DNA of 64,000 bases, taken from the NCBI GenBank assembly GCA_041432705.1, contig JAPWAE010000006.1:1-64000 (forward strand). The letters are read 5' to 3'. Below are positions 1 to 7,538 of the stretch, in pieces. This DNA comes from Pauljensenia sp018375675. GTDB taxonomy: Bacteria > Actinomycetota > Actinomycetes > Actinomycetales > Actinomycetaceae. The first letter of the stretch is position 1; every line of letters begins with the position of its first letter. The notes beneath the pieces are model-generated. The model ran no database searches. It worked only from the letters and a program-made list of their open reading frames with translations, and was not told the DNA's origin. The position numbers were made by a program, and so were the translations under genes.

Positions 1-541
1 CGACGCGTCCTCCTTCGCGCACCTTCATGGTCAGTGCGTCAGCGGCGACGAACGTGAAAGGCCCAGCGTCGTCGAGGGGGCGATGGCGGAACTCGTCCAC
101 GTGTTCGTCCAGGTCGGCTGCCATACGTGAGACCTGGGACTTCGATAGTCCTGTGATCCCCAGGGTTTTGACGAGCTTGTCCATGCGGCGTGTGGATACT
201 CCTGCTAGGTAGCAGTCAGCGACCACTGTGATCAAGGCGTTTTCGGAGCGTTTGCGGCGCTGCAACAGCCACTCTGGAAAGTAGGTGCCTGAGCGTAGCT
301 TGGGGATCGCCACGTCAATGGTGCCGACCCTGGTATCCAGGGGCCGGTAGCGATACCCATTGCGCTGGGTGTGACGCTGCGGGTCTTGTTGGCCCCACTG
401 GGCCCCGCACACGGTGTCAGCGTCCGCTGAGAGCAACGCGTTGATCACGTGCTGGAGCAGGGAACGCATCAAATCTGGGGACGCCTGGGACAACGCCTCG
501 CCAAGCATGCCAGCAGGGTCGATAATATGAGGAGCGGTCAT
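1..541 (-). CDS. IS256-family transposase, N-terminal part (runs off window)
   Basis: This encodes about the first 180 residues of the same DDE transposase found whole at 44082-45317. The start ATG is at 541, preceded by GGAG and the same leader as in the other copy. The visible part includes the first catalytic aspartate (residue 168 by comparison with the full copy). No frameshift is seen in the visible part, so the gene may be intact beyond the edge. It is oriented opposite to the second copy, so the pair could recombine to invert the intervening 43 kb. Confidence 0.9.
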   Translation of the reverse strand, partial: MTAPHIIDPAGMLGEALSQASPDLMRSLLQHVINALLSADADTVCGAQWGQQDPQRHTQRNGYRYRPLDTRVGTIDVAIPKLRSGTYFPEWLLQRRKRSENALITVVADCYLAGVSTRRMDKLVKTLGITGLSKSQVSRMAADLDEHVDEFRHRPLDDAGPFTFVAADALTMKVREGGRV

Positions 542-667
542 CGTTGTGCCTCCAAAATGTTTCGAGTCAGAAGTAGAGAGCTTTCTCGAAGGATCACACG
601 GTGACCGCACCCATAACAAGCAACGAGCCGACCACCACACGGTTACACCACTATGCGGGACACTACT
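1..667 (-). mobile_element. IS256-family insertion sequence, copy 1, cut by window edge
   Basis: The reverse complement of this stretch matches the complete copy at 43960-45366 almost base for base, from the outer inverted-repeat end to about base 44622 of that copy, where the window stops. The outer end is at 667, by comparison with the right-hand copy, whose ends are fixed by an 8-bp target duplication. The terminal sequence contains the conserved block TTACACCACT. The other end and its target duplication lie outside the window. The element is inserted about 35 bp before the first half-site of a module A array. Confidence 0.9.
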
Positions 668-701
668 CAGTCGGAGCCCGCAAACCGGCCACGCGGTTGT
701 C

Positions 702-990
702 GGATACCGGCGTCGCCTTTGCTAGCCCATGCCAATCCTCATCTGAAACCGCCATCGCCTTTGCTCGCCCATGCCAATCCTCATCTGAAACCGCCATCGC
801 CTTTGCTCGCGCAGGCCGAGCCCCAATTGAAACCGACATCGCCTTTGCGGGTGAGAAATGGGTGTTTTGGGTGCGTTTTTCGGTTGCAGAGGTGATGGCG
901 GTTTCAATGGTTGCTGTTCTGGGGCGTGCAGTGGTGATGGTGGTTTCATGCTGGCCTGTATCAGTGGTTGCAGAGGTGTCATTGGTTTCA
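702..990. repeat. Module A phased mirror array, locus 1
   Basis: Forward half-sites resembling GAAACCGCCATCGCCTT start at 702 (degenerate), 744, 786 and 828. Reverse-complement half-sites start at 886, 928 and 970. The spacing is 42 bp throughout and 58 bp across the centre. All three complete pairs share the same mirror centre near 867. No credible gene covers this; the open frames here are only translations of the repeat. Confidence 0.9.
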
Positions 991-1016
991 ACGTCGCCAC
1001 GTCACAGCTGCCTGTG

Positions 1017-1177
1017 CGCGAAAAAGTTCGCCCTGCGTGCTCAAAATGGCCCAAAATGAGCGTTTTATGGCGTGCTGGGCGAACTTTTTCGCGGGTGAGC
1101 ACGAGGGGACCCGTTGCTGGGCGAACTTTTTCGCGGAAATGCTGCTGGGGGCCTGTTGCCGGGCGAAGTTTTTCGCG
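1017..1177. repeat. Module B phased mirror array, locus 1
   Basis: One forward half-site CGCGAAAAAGTTCGCCC starts at 1017. Reverse half-sites GGGCGAACTTTTTCGCG start at 1077, 1119 and 1161. The step is 60 bp across the centre and 42 bp between reverse sites. Each half-site is itself a loose palindrome (GCGAA, 4 bp, TTCGC). Module A ends 26 bp upstream, the same gap as at the other three loci. Confidence 0.9.
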
Positions 1178-1241
1178 GGCCAGCAGTCGAGGGGGCTGCT
1201 GGGCCCGTGCGTGGCGCCTAGATGGAGGTTGCGTACCGCCT

Positions 1242-1326
1242 CTAGATCTAGGGCGTGCCACAGACACTAGATCTAGGGCGTGCCACAGACACTAGATCTA
1301 GGGCGTGCCACAGACACTAGATCTAG
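1242..1326. repeat. 25-bp tandem repeat of palindrome CTAGATCTAG
   Basis: The palindrome CTAGATCTAG occurs at 1242, 1267, 1292 and 1317, exactly 25 bp apart, with GGCGTGCCACAGACA between copies. The context ACACTAGATCTAG resembles one side of an NrdR box. It lies about 570 bp upstream of nrdH, so a role in nrd control is possible but unproven. Confidence 0.85.
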
Positions 1327-1425
1327 GATGCACCTCCCGTTGTGGTTGCCCGTGGGAGCCTCAGGTAGGCGACCCGCGATTGCCTTTCCGCAGGATTCCA
1401 GCCATTTCGCTGAAAACGCCACTCA

Positions 1426-1781
1426 CCCCTATATCTAGGGGCGCTTAGTCGCCAACGACCCCTAGATGTGCGGGTGCGACACGCCCAAGCCTGTCGCCAA
1501 ATTGTGTGACGCTCGACATGTTTCAGGTGGTTGGTAGGTGGTTATGCACAGGGTGGTGATGTGCTCGTCCACAGGGTGCACAGGTGTGTGTGGGGGTGTT
1601 GACGGCCCCTAGATGTGCCCTTAGGTTAGTCGCAAACCCCAGTGTTTGTGCGCATCTTCGCGTACCTGTGATGAGGGGTCGACAAACCGCAAAGAAGCCT
1701 CTGAGATCCTGACCGCTCGCTCCATCCACAGGCCTCTCCTGCCTCGTCCACAGTTGGGGCGGCGCACACAACATCTAGGGG
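1426..1781. promoter_or_regulatory. Cluster of NrdR-box-like sites upstream of nrdH
   Basis: CCCCTATATCTAGGGG (1426-1441) and ACACAACATCTAGGGG (1766-1781) fit the core of the NrdR-box consensus as I recall it (roughly acaCwAtATaTwGtgt). Half matches with CTAGATGT occur at 1462 and 1609. NrdR is the known ATP/dATP-sensing repressor of ribonucleotide reductase genes. The site at 1766 lies just upstream of the proposed -35 of nrdH. Apart from these sites, nothing recognisable was seen between 1327 and 1765. Confidence 0.5.
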
Positions 1782-1785
1782 TCGC

Positions 1786-1813
1786 TTGCGTGGGCGGCCA
1801 CGAGGTGTAGTGT
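1786..1813 (+). promoter_or_regulatory. Candidate nrdHIE promoter
   Basis: TTGCGT (1786-1791), a 16-bp spacer and TAGTGT (1808-1813) lie about 83 bp before the nrdH start. The match is moderate. The position next to an NrdR-like box makes it the best candidate. Confidence 0.4.
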
Positions 1814-1895
1814 TGTCGTGTTCGCGGCGAACGAGCCGCCAGAAAGACAACACAGGATGCCAACGTCCGGCCTCGAGCCGCAAGGAGACACGAAC

Positions 1896-2147
1896 ATGTC
1901 GATCACCGTCTACTCCAAGCCCCGCTGCCCCCAGTGCGACGCGACCTACCGCGCCCTCGACAAGCAGGGCGTCTCCTACGAGAAGATCGACGTCACCCAG
2001 GACGCGGAATCCCTCGCCTTCATTAAGGGACTCGGCTACCAGCAGGCCCCCGTCGTCGTGGCCGGCGAGGACCACTGGTCCGGCTTCCGCCCCGACCGCA
2101 TTAAGGCCGTCGCCGCCGCAGCCGCCCCCCTGGCGCTGCAGGCCTGA
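1896..2147 (+). CDS. nrdH: NrdH glutaredoxin-like redoxin
   Basis: This is an 83-residue electron donor for class Ib ribonucleotide reductase, acting in the cytoplasm. The redox motif C-P-Q-C is at residues 11-14, and the NrdH signature WSGFRPD lies near residue 62, which separates it from ordinary glutaredoxins. The start ATG at 1896 was chosen for the ribosome site AAGGAG just upstream; an upstream in-frame ATG at 1818 would add residues unlike the family. It is the first gene of nrdH-nrdI-nrdE. A GC-rich hairpin follows the stop, so some transcripts may end before nrdI. Confidence 0.95.
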   Translation: MSITVYSKPRCPQCDATYRALDKQGVSYEKIDVTQDAESLAFIKGLGYQQAPVVVAGEDHWSGFRPDRIKAVAAAAAPLALQA

Positions 2148-2162
2148 GTCGTGCCGATAAGT

Positions 2163-2184
2163 CCCGGCCGCGAGGCCGGGGCTT
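2163..2184 (+). terminator. Hairpin after nrdH
   Basis: CCCGGCC, loop GCGA, GGCCGGG (2163-2180), followed by GCTTT. The hairpin includes one copy of the dispersed CGAGGCCGGGGC motif. The short T run suggests partial termination or attenuation rather than a full stop. Confidence 0.5.
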
Positions 2185-2336
2185 TCGCATATCCGGGCGG
2201 GTACGAGGCCGGGGCGCACACCTCGGAAAGGGCGCGTCGATCATCCCACATGGGACACGCGTGCGAGGCAACCTCACCCGGGCCTCGGGGGTGAGACACT
2301 AGAGATTCAGCATCCCGCCAAGCAGGAAGGGTCATC

Positions 2337-2753
2337 ATGGGCATCGTCGTCTACTTCTCGTCGGCGACGGGCAACACCCGCCGTTTCGTCGAAAAGCTCG
2401 GCCTCCCGGCGGCGCGAATCCCGTTGCTCCCCAAGGATGAACCCCTGCGCGTGACCGAGGAGTACGTGCTCATCGTGCCCACCTACGGCGGCGGAAATCT
2501 CAAGGGAGCGGTGCCCAAACAGGTCATCAAGTTCCTCAATGACCCCGACAATCGTGCCCTGTGTAGGGGCGTCATCTCGTCGGGAAACACCAACTTCGGC
2601 AAGGCCTACTGCATCGCGGGCGACATCATCGCGGCCAAGCTGGGGGTCCCCCACATGTATAAGTTCGAGCTCCTCGGCACGCCCGAGGACGTCTCCAGAG
2701 TTCGCGAAGGACTGGAACAGTTTTGGCAGAAAACTACACCGACACAGGCGTAG
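2337..2753 (+). CDS. nrdI: NrdI flavodoxin-like protein
   Basis: This is a 138-residue flavoprotein that supplies the oxidant used to build the dimanganese-tyrosyl radical cofactor of NrdF. The N-terminal FMN-phosphate loop S-S-A-T-G-N-T lies at residues 8-14, and the family feature YGGG is near residue 50. The start has a good AGGAAGGG ribosome site. The gene lies 189 bp after nrdH and its 3' end overlaps nrdE by 31 bp, implying coupled translation. Its NrdF partner is not encoded in this window. Confidence 0.95.
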   Translation: MGIVVYFSSATGNTRRFVEKLGLPAARIPLLPKDEPLRVTEEYVLIVPTYGGGNLKGAVPKQVIKFLNDPDNRALCRGVISSGNTNFGKAYCIAGDIIAAKLGVPHMYKFELLGTPEDVSRVREGLEQFWQKTTPTQA

Positions 2754-4879
2754 AGGAAGCTCCCTCACCGGAGCTGGACTACCACGCGCTGAACGCGCAG
2801 CTTAATCTGTACGACGCGAACGGACACATCCAGTTCGACGCGGACCGTGCGGCGGCTCGCCAGTACTTCCTCCAGCACGTCAACCAGAACACGGTGTTCT
2901 TCCACGACCTGGAAGAGAAGCTGAAGTACCTGGTGGACGAGGGCTACTACGAGAAGCACGTCCTGGACCAGTACGATTTCGCGGATATCAAGGAGCTGTA
3001 CAAGCAGGCCTACGCCCACAAGTTCCGCTTCCCGACGTTCCTGGGCGCGTTCAAGTACTACACGTCGTACACGCTCAAGACCTTCGACGGTAAGCGCTAC
3101 CTGGAGCGCTTCGAGGATCGCGTCGCCATGGTGTCCCTGTACCTGGCGCGCGGCGATATCGAGCTGGCCCGTAGCTTCGTCGATGAGATCATGACGGGCC
3201 GCTTCCAGCCGGCCACCCCGACCTTCCTCAACGCCGGCAAGGCGGCGCGCGGCGAGCTGGTCTCCTGCTTCCTGCTGCGCATCGAGGACAACATGGAGTC
3301 GATCGCGCGCGGCATCAACTCTGCGCTGCAGCTGTCCAAGCGCGGCGGCGGCGTCGCCCTGCAGCTGACGAACCTCCGCGAGTCGGGCGCCCCCATTAAG
3401 AAGATTCAGAACCAGTCCAGCGGCGTCGTGCCCGTCATGAAGCTGCTCGAGGACTCCTTCTCCTACGCGAACCAGCTGGGCGCGCGTCAGGGCGCGGGCG
3501 CTGTGTACCTGCACGCGCACCACCCGGACATCATGCAGTTCCTGGACACTAAGCGTGAGAACGCGGACGAGAAGATCCGCATCAAGACGCTGTCCCTGGG
3601 CGTCGTCATCCCGGACATCACGTTCGAGCTGGCCCGCAAGAACGAGGACATGTACCTGTTCAGCCCCTACGACGTGGAGCGCGTGTACGGCGTGCCCTTC
3701 TCCGAGATCTCGGTGACGGAGAAGTACCACGAGATGGTGGACGACGGTCGCATCCACAAGCGTAAGATCAACGCGCGTCGCTTCTTCCAGACGATTGCGG
3801 AGATCCAGTTCGAGTCCGGCTACCCCTACATCGTCTTCGAGGACACGGTGAACAAGGCGAACCCGATCAAGGGTCGCATCACCATGTCGAACCTGTGCTC
3901 GGAGATCCTGCAGGTGTCCGAGGCCTCGACCTACAAGGATGACCTGTCCTACGACCACGTCGGCAAGGACATCTCCTGCAACCTGGGCTCGCTCAACATC
4001 GCGAAGACCATGGATTCCCCGGACTTCTCGAAGTCGATCGAGATGGCGATCCGCGGCCTGACGGCCGTCTCGGACCTGTCGGACATTGGCTCGGTCCCGT
4101 CGATCGCCCGCGGCAACGCGATGAGCCACGCGATCGGCCTGGGCCAGATGAACCTGCACGGTTACCTGGCGCGCGAGCACGTGCACTACGGTTCTGAGGA
4201 GGCCCTCGACTTCACGAACATGTACTTCATGACGGTCCTGTTCGAGGCCATCAAGGCCTCGTGCAAGATCGCGCGCGAGCGCGGCGAGACCTTCGAGGGC
4301 TTCGAGGAGTCGAAGTACGCGTCGGGCGAGTTCTTCCGCAAGTACATTGACGAGGAGTGGGCTCCCACCACGGACAAGTGCCGTGAGCTGCTCGCTGCCT
4401 CGTCGATCAAGGTCCCGACCCAGGCGGACTGGGAGGCCCTGGCGGCCGACGTCGCCAAGTACGGCATGTACAACCAGAACCTGCAGGCCGTGCCTCCGAC
4501 GGGTTCCATCTCGTACATCAACAACTCGACGTCGTCGATCCACCCGATCGTGTCCCGCGTGGAGATCCGCAAGGAAGGCAAGATCGGTCGCGTCTACTAC
4601 CCGGCGCCCTACATGTCGAACGAGAACCTGGAGTACTACCAGGACGCGTACGAGATCGGCCCGGAGAAGATCATCGACACCTACGCGGTGGCCACCCAGC
4701 ACGTGGATCAGGGCCTGTCGCTCACGCTGTTCTACCCGGACACGGTGACGACGCGCGACCTGAACAAGTCCTACATCTACGCGTGGAAGAAGGGCATTAA
4801 GACCCTGTACTACATGCGCCTGCGCCAGATGGCTCTGGAGGGCACGGAGGTTGAGGGCTGCGTGTCCTGCATGCTGTGA
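2723..4879 (+). CDS. nrdE: Class Ib ribonucleoside-diphosphate reductase, alpha subunit
   Basis: This 718-residue catalytic subunit reduces ribonucleoside diphosphates to deoxyribonucleotides. Visible family features are the N-terminal nrdE-type region, the active-site segment N-L-C-S-E near residue 392, the N-L-G-S-L-N block, the P-P-T-G-S block near residue 592 and the C-terminal C-V-S-C-M-L tail carrying the redox cysteines. The length is typical of NrdE, and it lacks the long ATP-cone N-terminus of class Ia enzymes. The start at 2723 lies inside nrdI. A strong terminator follows, and nrdF does not, so the radical subunit must be encoded elsewhere. Confidence 0.97.
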   Translation: MAENYTDTGVEEAPSPELDYHALNAQLNLYDANGHIQFDADRAAARQYFLQHVNQNTVFFHDLEEKLKYLVDEGYYEKHVLDQYDFADIKELYKQAYAHKFRFPTFLGAFKYYTSYTLKTFDGKRYLERFEDRVAMVSLYLARGDIELARSFVDEIMTGRFQPATPTFLNAGKAARGELVSCFLLRIEDNMESIARGINSALQLSKRGGGVALQLTNLRESGAPIKKIQNQSSGVVPVMKLLEDSFSYANQLGARQGAGAVYLHAHHPDIMQFLDTKRENADEKIRIKTLSLGVVIPDITFELARKNEDMYLFSPYDVERVYGVPFSEISVTEKYHEMVDDGRIHKRKINARRFFQTIAEIQFESGYPYIVFEDTVNKANPIKGRITMSNLCSEILQVSEASTYKDDLSYDHVGKDISCNLGSLNIAKTMDSPDFSKSIEMAIRGLTAVSDLSDIGSVPSIARGNAMSHAIGLGQMNLHGYLAREHVHYGSEEALDFTNMYFMTVLFEAIKASCKIARERGETFEGFEESKYASGEFFRKYIDEEWAPTTDKCRELLAASSIKVPTQADWEALAADVAKYGMYNQNLQAVPPTGSISYINNSTSSIHPIVSRVEIRKEGKIGRVYYPAPYMSNENLEYYQDAYEIGPEKIIDTYAVATQHVDQGLSLTLFYPDTVTTRDLNKSYIYAWKKGIKTLYYMRLRQMALEGTEVEGCVSCML

Positions 4880-4900
4880 CGTGACGCCCGTTTGTCGGGT

Positions 4901-4937
4901 GGTGCGGGGGTCGGGAAACCGGCCCCCGCACCTTTTT
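4901..4937 (+). terminator. Rho-independent terminator of the nrd operon
   Basis: A long GC stem (GGTGCGGGGG pairing with CCCCCGCACC, 4901-4932) with a GAAA-type loop is followed by TTTTT at 4933-4937. It closes the nrdHIE unit. Confidence 0.9.
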
Positions 4938-5106
4938 ATGTGGGACGAGGCCGGGGCGGGCCGGGGTGCGCCGGCGTGAGGTTGGGGCGGGCTGCGTCGG
5001 GTTGTGGTGAGTGGTGAGAAGGGACAATGAGGTGGAGTTTCCGTGTTGCAGAGGTTGCTCGTATGATGTGGGAGGATAAGATCCCATATTCTGACCGGAG
5101 CTATTG

Positions 5107-5613
5107 ATGAGCGACCCCTCCAATCCCTACGGACCGGGCGGCGAAACCCCCTACGGCAGCCAGCCAGCGTACGGCACTCAGGCCTCGTACGGCGCCCAGC
5201 CCGCCTACGGGCAGGCACCTGCGGTGCAGCAACCCGCATACGGTACCCAACCCGTATACGGCGCCCAGGCCTCGTACGGTGCGGGCGCTTCCTACGGGCA
5301 GCCGATGTACGGCCAGGTCGTGTACGCCCTGAACCCCGCCGTCGCGCGCGTACGTTCGAACGCGTCCATGGTGCGCATCATGTCTTTCATTAGCTTTGTG
5401 ACCCTGGGGCCGATCCTGTCCTTCGGTGCGTGGTTCTGGAGCATGAGCCTCCTCAGCGAGGCCGAGAGCCTGGGTGCCCCCGAGGACGTGCTGAGGGACG
5501 TGCGCAGTGCGCGAACGACGGCTCTCGTCTGCGGAATTGTCGGAATCGTGCTGTTAGGTCTTCTGATCGCCGCGCCCTTCCTCCTTGTCTGGCTCGTGGA
5601 ATCTACGAAGTGA
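5107..5613 (+). CDS. Small membrane protein with YG-rich tail, paralog 1
   Basis: I do not recognise a characterised family; the layout is similar to DUF4190-type proteins. About 70 N-terminal residues are a Tyr-Gly/Ala/Gln low-complexity tail (repeated AYG and SYG). Two hydrophobic segments follow, separated by a charged loop containing L-G-A-P-E-D. The start ATG at 5107 has GGAG 7 bp upstream; a TTG at 5104 is less likely. It is the first of four tandem paralogs. A possible -10 TATGAT lies near 5062. Function unknown; the tail may mediate protein interaction or phase-like assembly (inference). Confidence 0.75.
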   Translation: MSDPSNPYGPGGETPYGSQPAYGTQASYGAQPAYGQAPAVQQPAYGTQPVYGAQASYGAGASYGQPMYGQVVYALNPAVARVRSNASMVRIMSFISFVTLGPILSFGAWFWSMSLLSEAESLGAPEDVLRDVRSARTTALVCGIVGIVLLGLLIAAPFLLVWLVESTK

Positions 5614-5625
5614 TTGGTTGTTGAA

Positions 5626-6336
5626 ATGAGTGATGAACAGATGCCCTCGCGGGCAATTCCCGCCGGCTGGGACTGGCCGCAGAACAGCGACGGACCTGTC
5701 GCACCCCAGGCGGGAGCTCCCGCCTCGTCGTGGTCGAACGCTCCCGCCGCACCGCAGGCCCCTGCCCCTGCACAGTTTGCGCCCCCGGCGGGCGCACCCG
5801 TGAACGTCGCGCCCGCCGGGCAGCAGTCGCCCTACGCTCCCGGGCACAGCGGGGTCACGGCCGCCAGCGCGGCACCGGCGTACGGCACCCCTGCTGCGTA
5901 TCCCCAGCAGGGCGCACCCGCCCAGCCGATGCCGTCCTATGGCCAGCCGAGCGCCTACCAGGCGCAGCCTGCGCCCGTCGCCCAGCCGATGCAGCAGGCC
6001 GCCGCCCCGCAGTACGGCGTGAATCAGCAGGCCGCGTACGCGAGCCAGCCCGCGGGGCCGTCCAACGATCCGCTCCTGCAACTGGCCTTCTCTCGGCTTA
6101 AGTCCAACGCGACCGTCGCCATCGTGATGTCCTTCGTGTGGTTCTTCACGACGCCGGTGATCCTGCTGCTCGCCAACGCGGTCCGGGCGCAGCGCCTGTG
6201 TACCCACGCCCGGGAGATCGACGCTCCGTCCGACGTGACGCGGAAGGTGAACATTGCGCGCGGCATTGCGTTCGGCATGCTCCTCCTGCAGGTGAGCCTG
6301 ATCATCTTGCTGATTGTCTCGGAGAATATGCGTTAA
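5626..6336 (+). CDS. Small membrane protein with A/P/Q-rich tail, paralog 2
   Basis: This 236-residue protein has the longest tail of the four paralogs: about 150 residues rich in Ala, Pro, Gln and Tyr. It ends in the same pair of membrane segments with an intervening loop containing E-I-D-A-P-S-D, equivalent to L-G-A-P-x-D in its neighbours. The ATG at 5626 follows paralog 1 after only 12 bp and lacks a clear ribosome site, so translation is probably coupled. A TTG at 5614 is the alternative start. Function unknown. Confidence 0.7.
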   Translation: MSDEQMPSRAIPAGWDWPQNSDGPVAPQAGAPASSWSNAPAAPQAPAPAQFAPPAGAPVNVAPAGQQSPYAPGHSGVTAASAAPAYGTPAAYPQQGAPAQPMPSYGQPSAYQAQPAPVAQPMQQAAAPQYGVNQQAAYASQPAGPSNDPLLQLAFSRLKSNATVAIVMSFVWFFTTPVILLLANAVRAQRLCTHAREIDAPSDVTRKVNIARGIAFGMLLLQVSLIILLIVSENMR

Positions 6337-6454
6337 CGATCCAGTGGCGACCACTGTGTTCGTGGTAACTAAAGGCCGAATTGTTTATTTTTTAGTCCCG
6401 CGTCGGCTACGATGGCAGGCGTATCCAATCGACACAACCCATTTGGAGTCACTC

Positions 6455-6820
6455 ATGAGCGATCCCGTCAACGGCTACCCTGCCGCCGGCCAGCCGCAGC
6501 AGGCATACGGCCAGCCCGCCTACGCCCTCAACCCCGAGATTGAGAAGCTCCGTTCGAACGCTTCGACGGCCCGCATGCTCTCTTTCGTGAGCTTCCTGAT
6601 CGGCGGCCTCCTGCTCGCAGGCGGCATGTGGTTCTGGACCAACAAGATGGCCGAGGAAGCCAAGATCCTGGGCGCCCCGATGGACATCACGGCCGATGTG
6701 GAGAGCGCCCGCTCGGCTGCGAAGATCTGCTCGATCATCCACATCGCGGTCGTCGCTGCGGTTTTCCTGTTCTTCATCGTGGCGGCGGTCATCGGCGGAA
6801 TTGCGGCCGCCAACAGCTGA
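6455..6820 (+). CDS. Small membrane protein with YG-rich tail, paralog 3
   Basis: This 121-residue protein has a short tail (about 27 residues, with QAYGQPAY), then R-S-N-A-S and two membrane segments around a loop with L-G-A-P-M-D. Residues around RSNAS.R.LSF closely match paralog 1. The start at 6455 is supported by TTGGAG upstream. A separate promoter is likely, since TACGAT lies near 6408. Function unknown; the family context is the only guide. Confidence 0.75.
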   Translation: MSDPVNGYPAAGQPQQAYGQPAYALNPEIEKLRSNASTARMLSFVSFLIGGLLLAGGMWFWTNKMAEEAKILGAPMDITADVESARSAAKICSIIHIAVVAAVFLFFIVAAVIGGIAAANS

Positions 6821-6834
6821 CGCATCGTGACGTG

Positions 6835-6871
6835 TGGGGCCCGAGGAAACGGCGAGTTTCCTCGGGCCCCA
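6835..6871 (+). terminator. Hairpin terminator after paralog 3
   Basis: This is a nearly perfect 16-bp stem: TGGGGCCCGAGGAAAC, loop GGCGA, GTTTCCTCGGGCCCCA. It is not followed by a T run, so it may act as a stability element or as a bidirectional terminator. Confidence 0.65.
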
Positions 6872-6943
6872 ACGCATAGCGGCTGACAGCCGCTGCTACG
6901 ATAGCCCCCATCGTCATCCGCACGGAACTATCTGGAGTGCACC

Positions 6944-7417
6944 ATGAGCGATCCGGCTTACCCCTACGGGGCCAATCCTGCGAGTTCGCAGGATCCCTAC
7001 TCGCAGCAGTCGCCTTATGGCCCGGCTGTATCCGCGCCGTACGGCCAGCCCGAGGTTGCGTACGGCCAGCAGCCTGCCTACGGCATGCCCAATGGGACGG
7101 CGTACAGTCAGCCCACGCCGGCCTATGCGCAGCCGTACTATGCGACTTCACACCTCGTTGCATACGCGGAACTGCGTTCCCAAGCGCATCTCGCCATGAT
7201 CTTGGCTGGCGTTAGCTTCCTGATTGCCTATCTGCTCCTCTCGATCCCCGCGGTGGTGTTGTCGTTCATGCAGCGTAGGAAGGCGAAGCGCCTGAATGCC
7301 CCGCAGGACATTATGTCGCTGACGAATACTGCGGTGGTCGTTACGTCCATATGCGCATCACTCCAGCTGCTCGTGCCTCTTGCCCTTCTCCTCGTCTTTT
7401 TCCTCAGTGATCGATAA
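6944..7417 (+). CDS. Small membrane protein with YG-rich tail, paralog 4
   Basis: This 157-residue protein has about 75 residues of Tyr/Gly/Pro/Gln tail, then two membrane segments separated by a basic loop (QRRKAKRLNAPQDI). The N-A-P-Q-D core corresponds to L-G-A-P-x-D in the other paralogs. The start at 6944 follows TGGAG. It is preceded by its own TACGAT element near 6897, so all four genes may be separately tunable. Function unknown. Confidence 0.75.
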   Translation: MSDPAYPYGANPASSQDPYSQQSPYGPAVSAPYGQPEVAYGQQPAYGMPNGTAYSQPTPAYAQPYYATSHLVAYAELRSQAHLAMILAGVSFLIAYLLLSIPAVVLSFMQRRKAKRLNAPQDIMSLTNTAVVVTSICASLQLLVPLALLLVFFLSDR

Positions 7418-7525
7418 GTCGTGTGCTGATACCACCTCGCCACCCGTGAGAGTCGCGCGACAGCGCTGACTCCTCACACCCCAGAGCCTGTGGAACGGTG
7501 ATGCCGTTTCCGCAGGCTCCGCCTG

Positions 7526-7538
7526 TATTCTTGAGAGC
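7526..7538 (+). promoter_or_regulatory. Leaderless-type -10 before the ABC-class ATPase
   Basis: TATTCT (7526-7531) is followed by 7 bp and then the ATG at 7539, with no ribosome site. This is the spacing expected for a leaderless transcript in actinobacteria. Confidence 0.5.

Noticed and set aside
744..990. Module A read as a CRISPR array (21-bp repeat, 21-bp spacer)
   Set aside because: Repeats reverse orientation at a mirror centre, spacers are similar between copies and between loci, and no cas gene is present.
653..1295. Open frames with repeated peptides such as S-P-L-L-A-H-A across modules A and B
   Set aside because: They are translations of the 42-bp phased repeats; 42 is a multiple of three, so frames stay open on both strands. 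No ribosome site or family similarity supports them.
2765..5239. 824-residue minus-strand frame
   Set aside because: It is antisense to nrdE and arises from GC-rich third codon positions; its translation is low in complexity with no domain.
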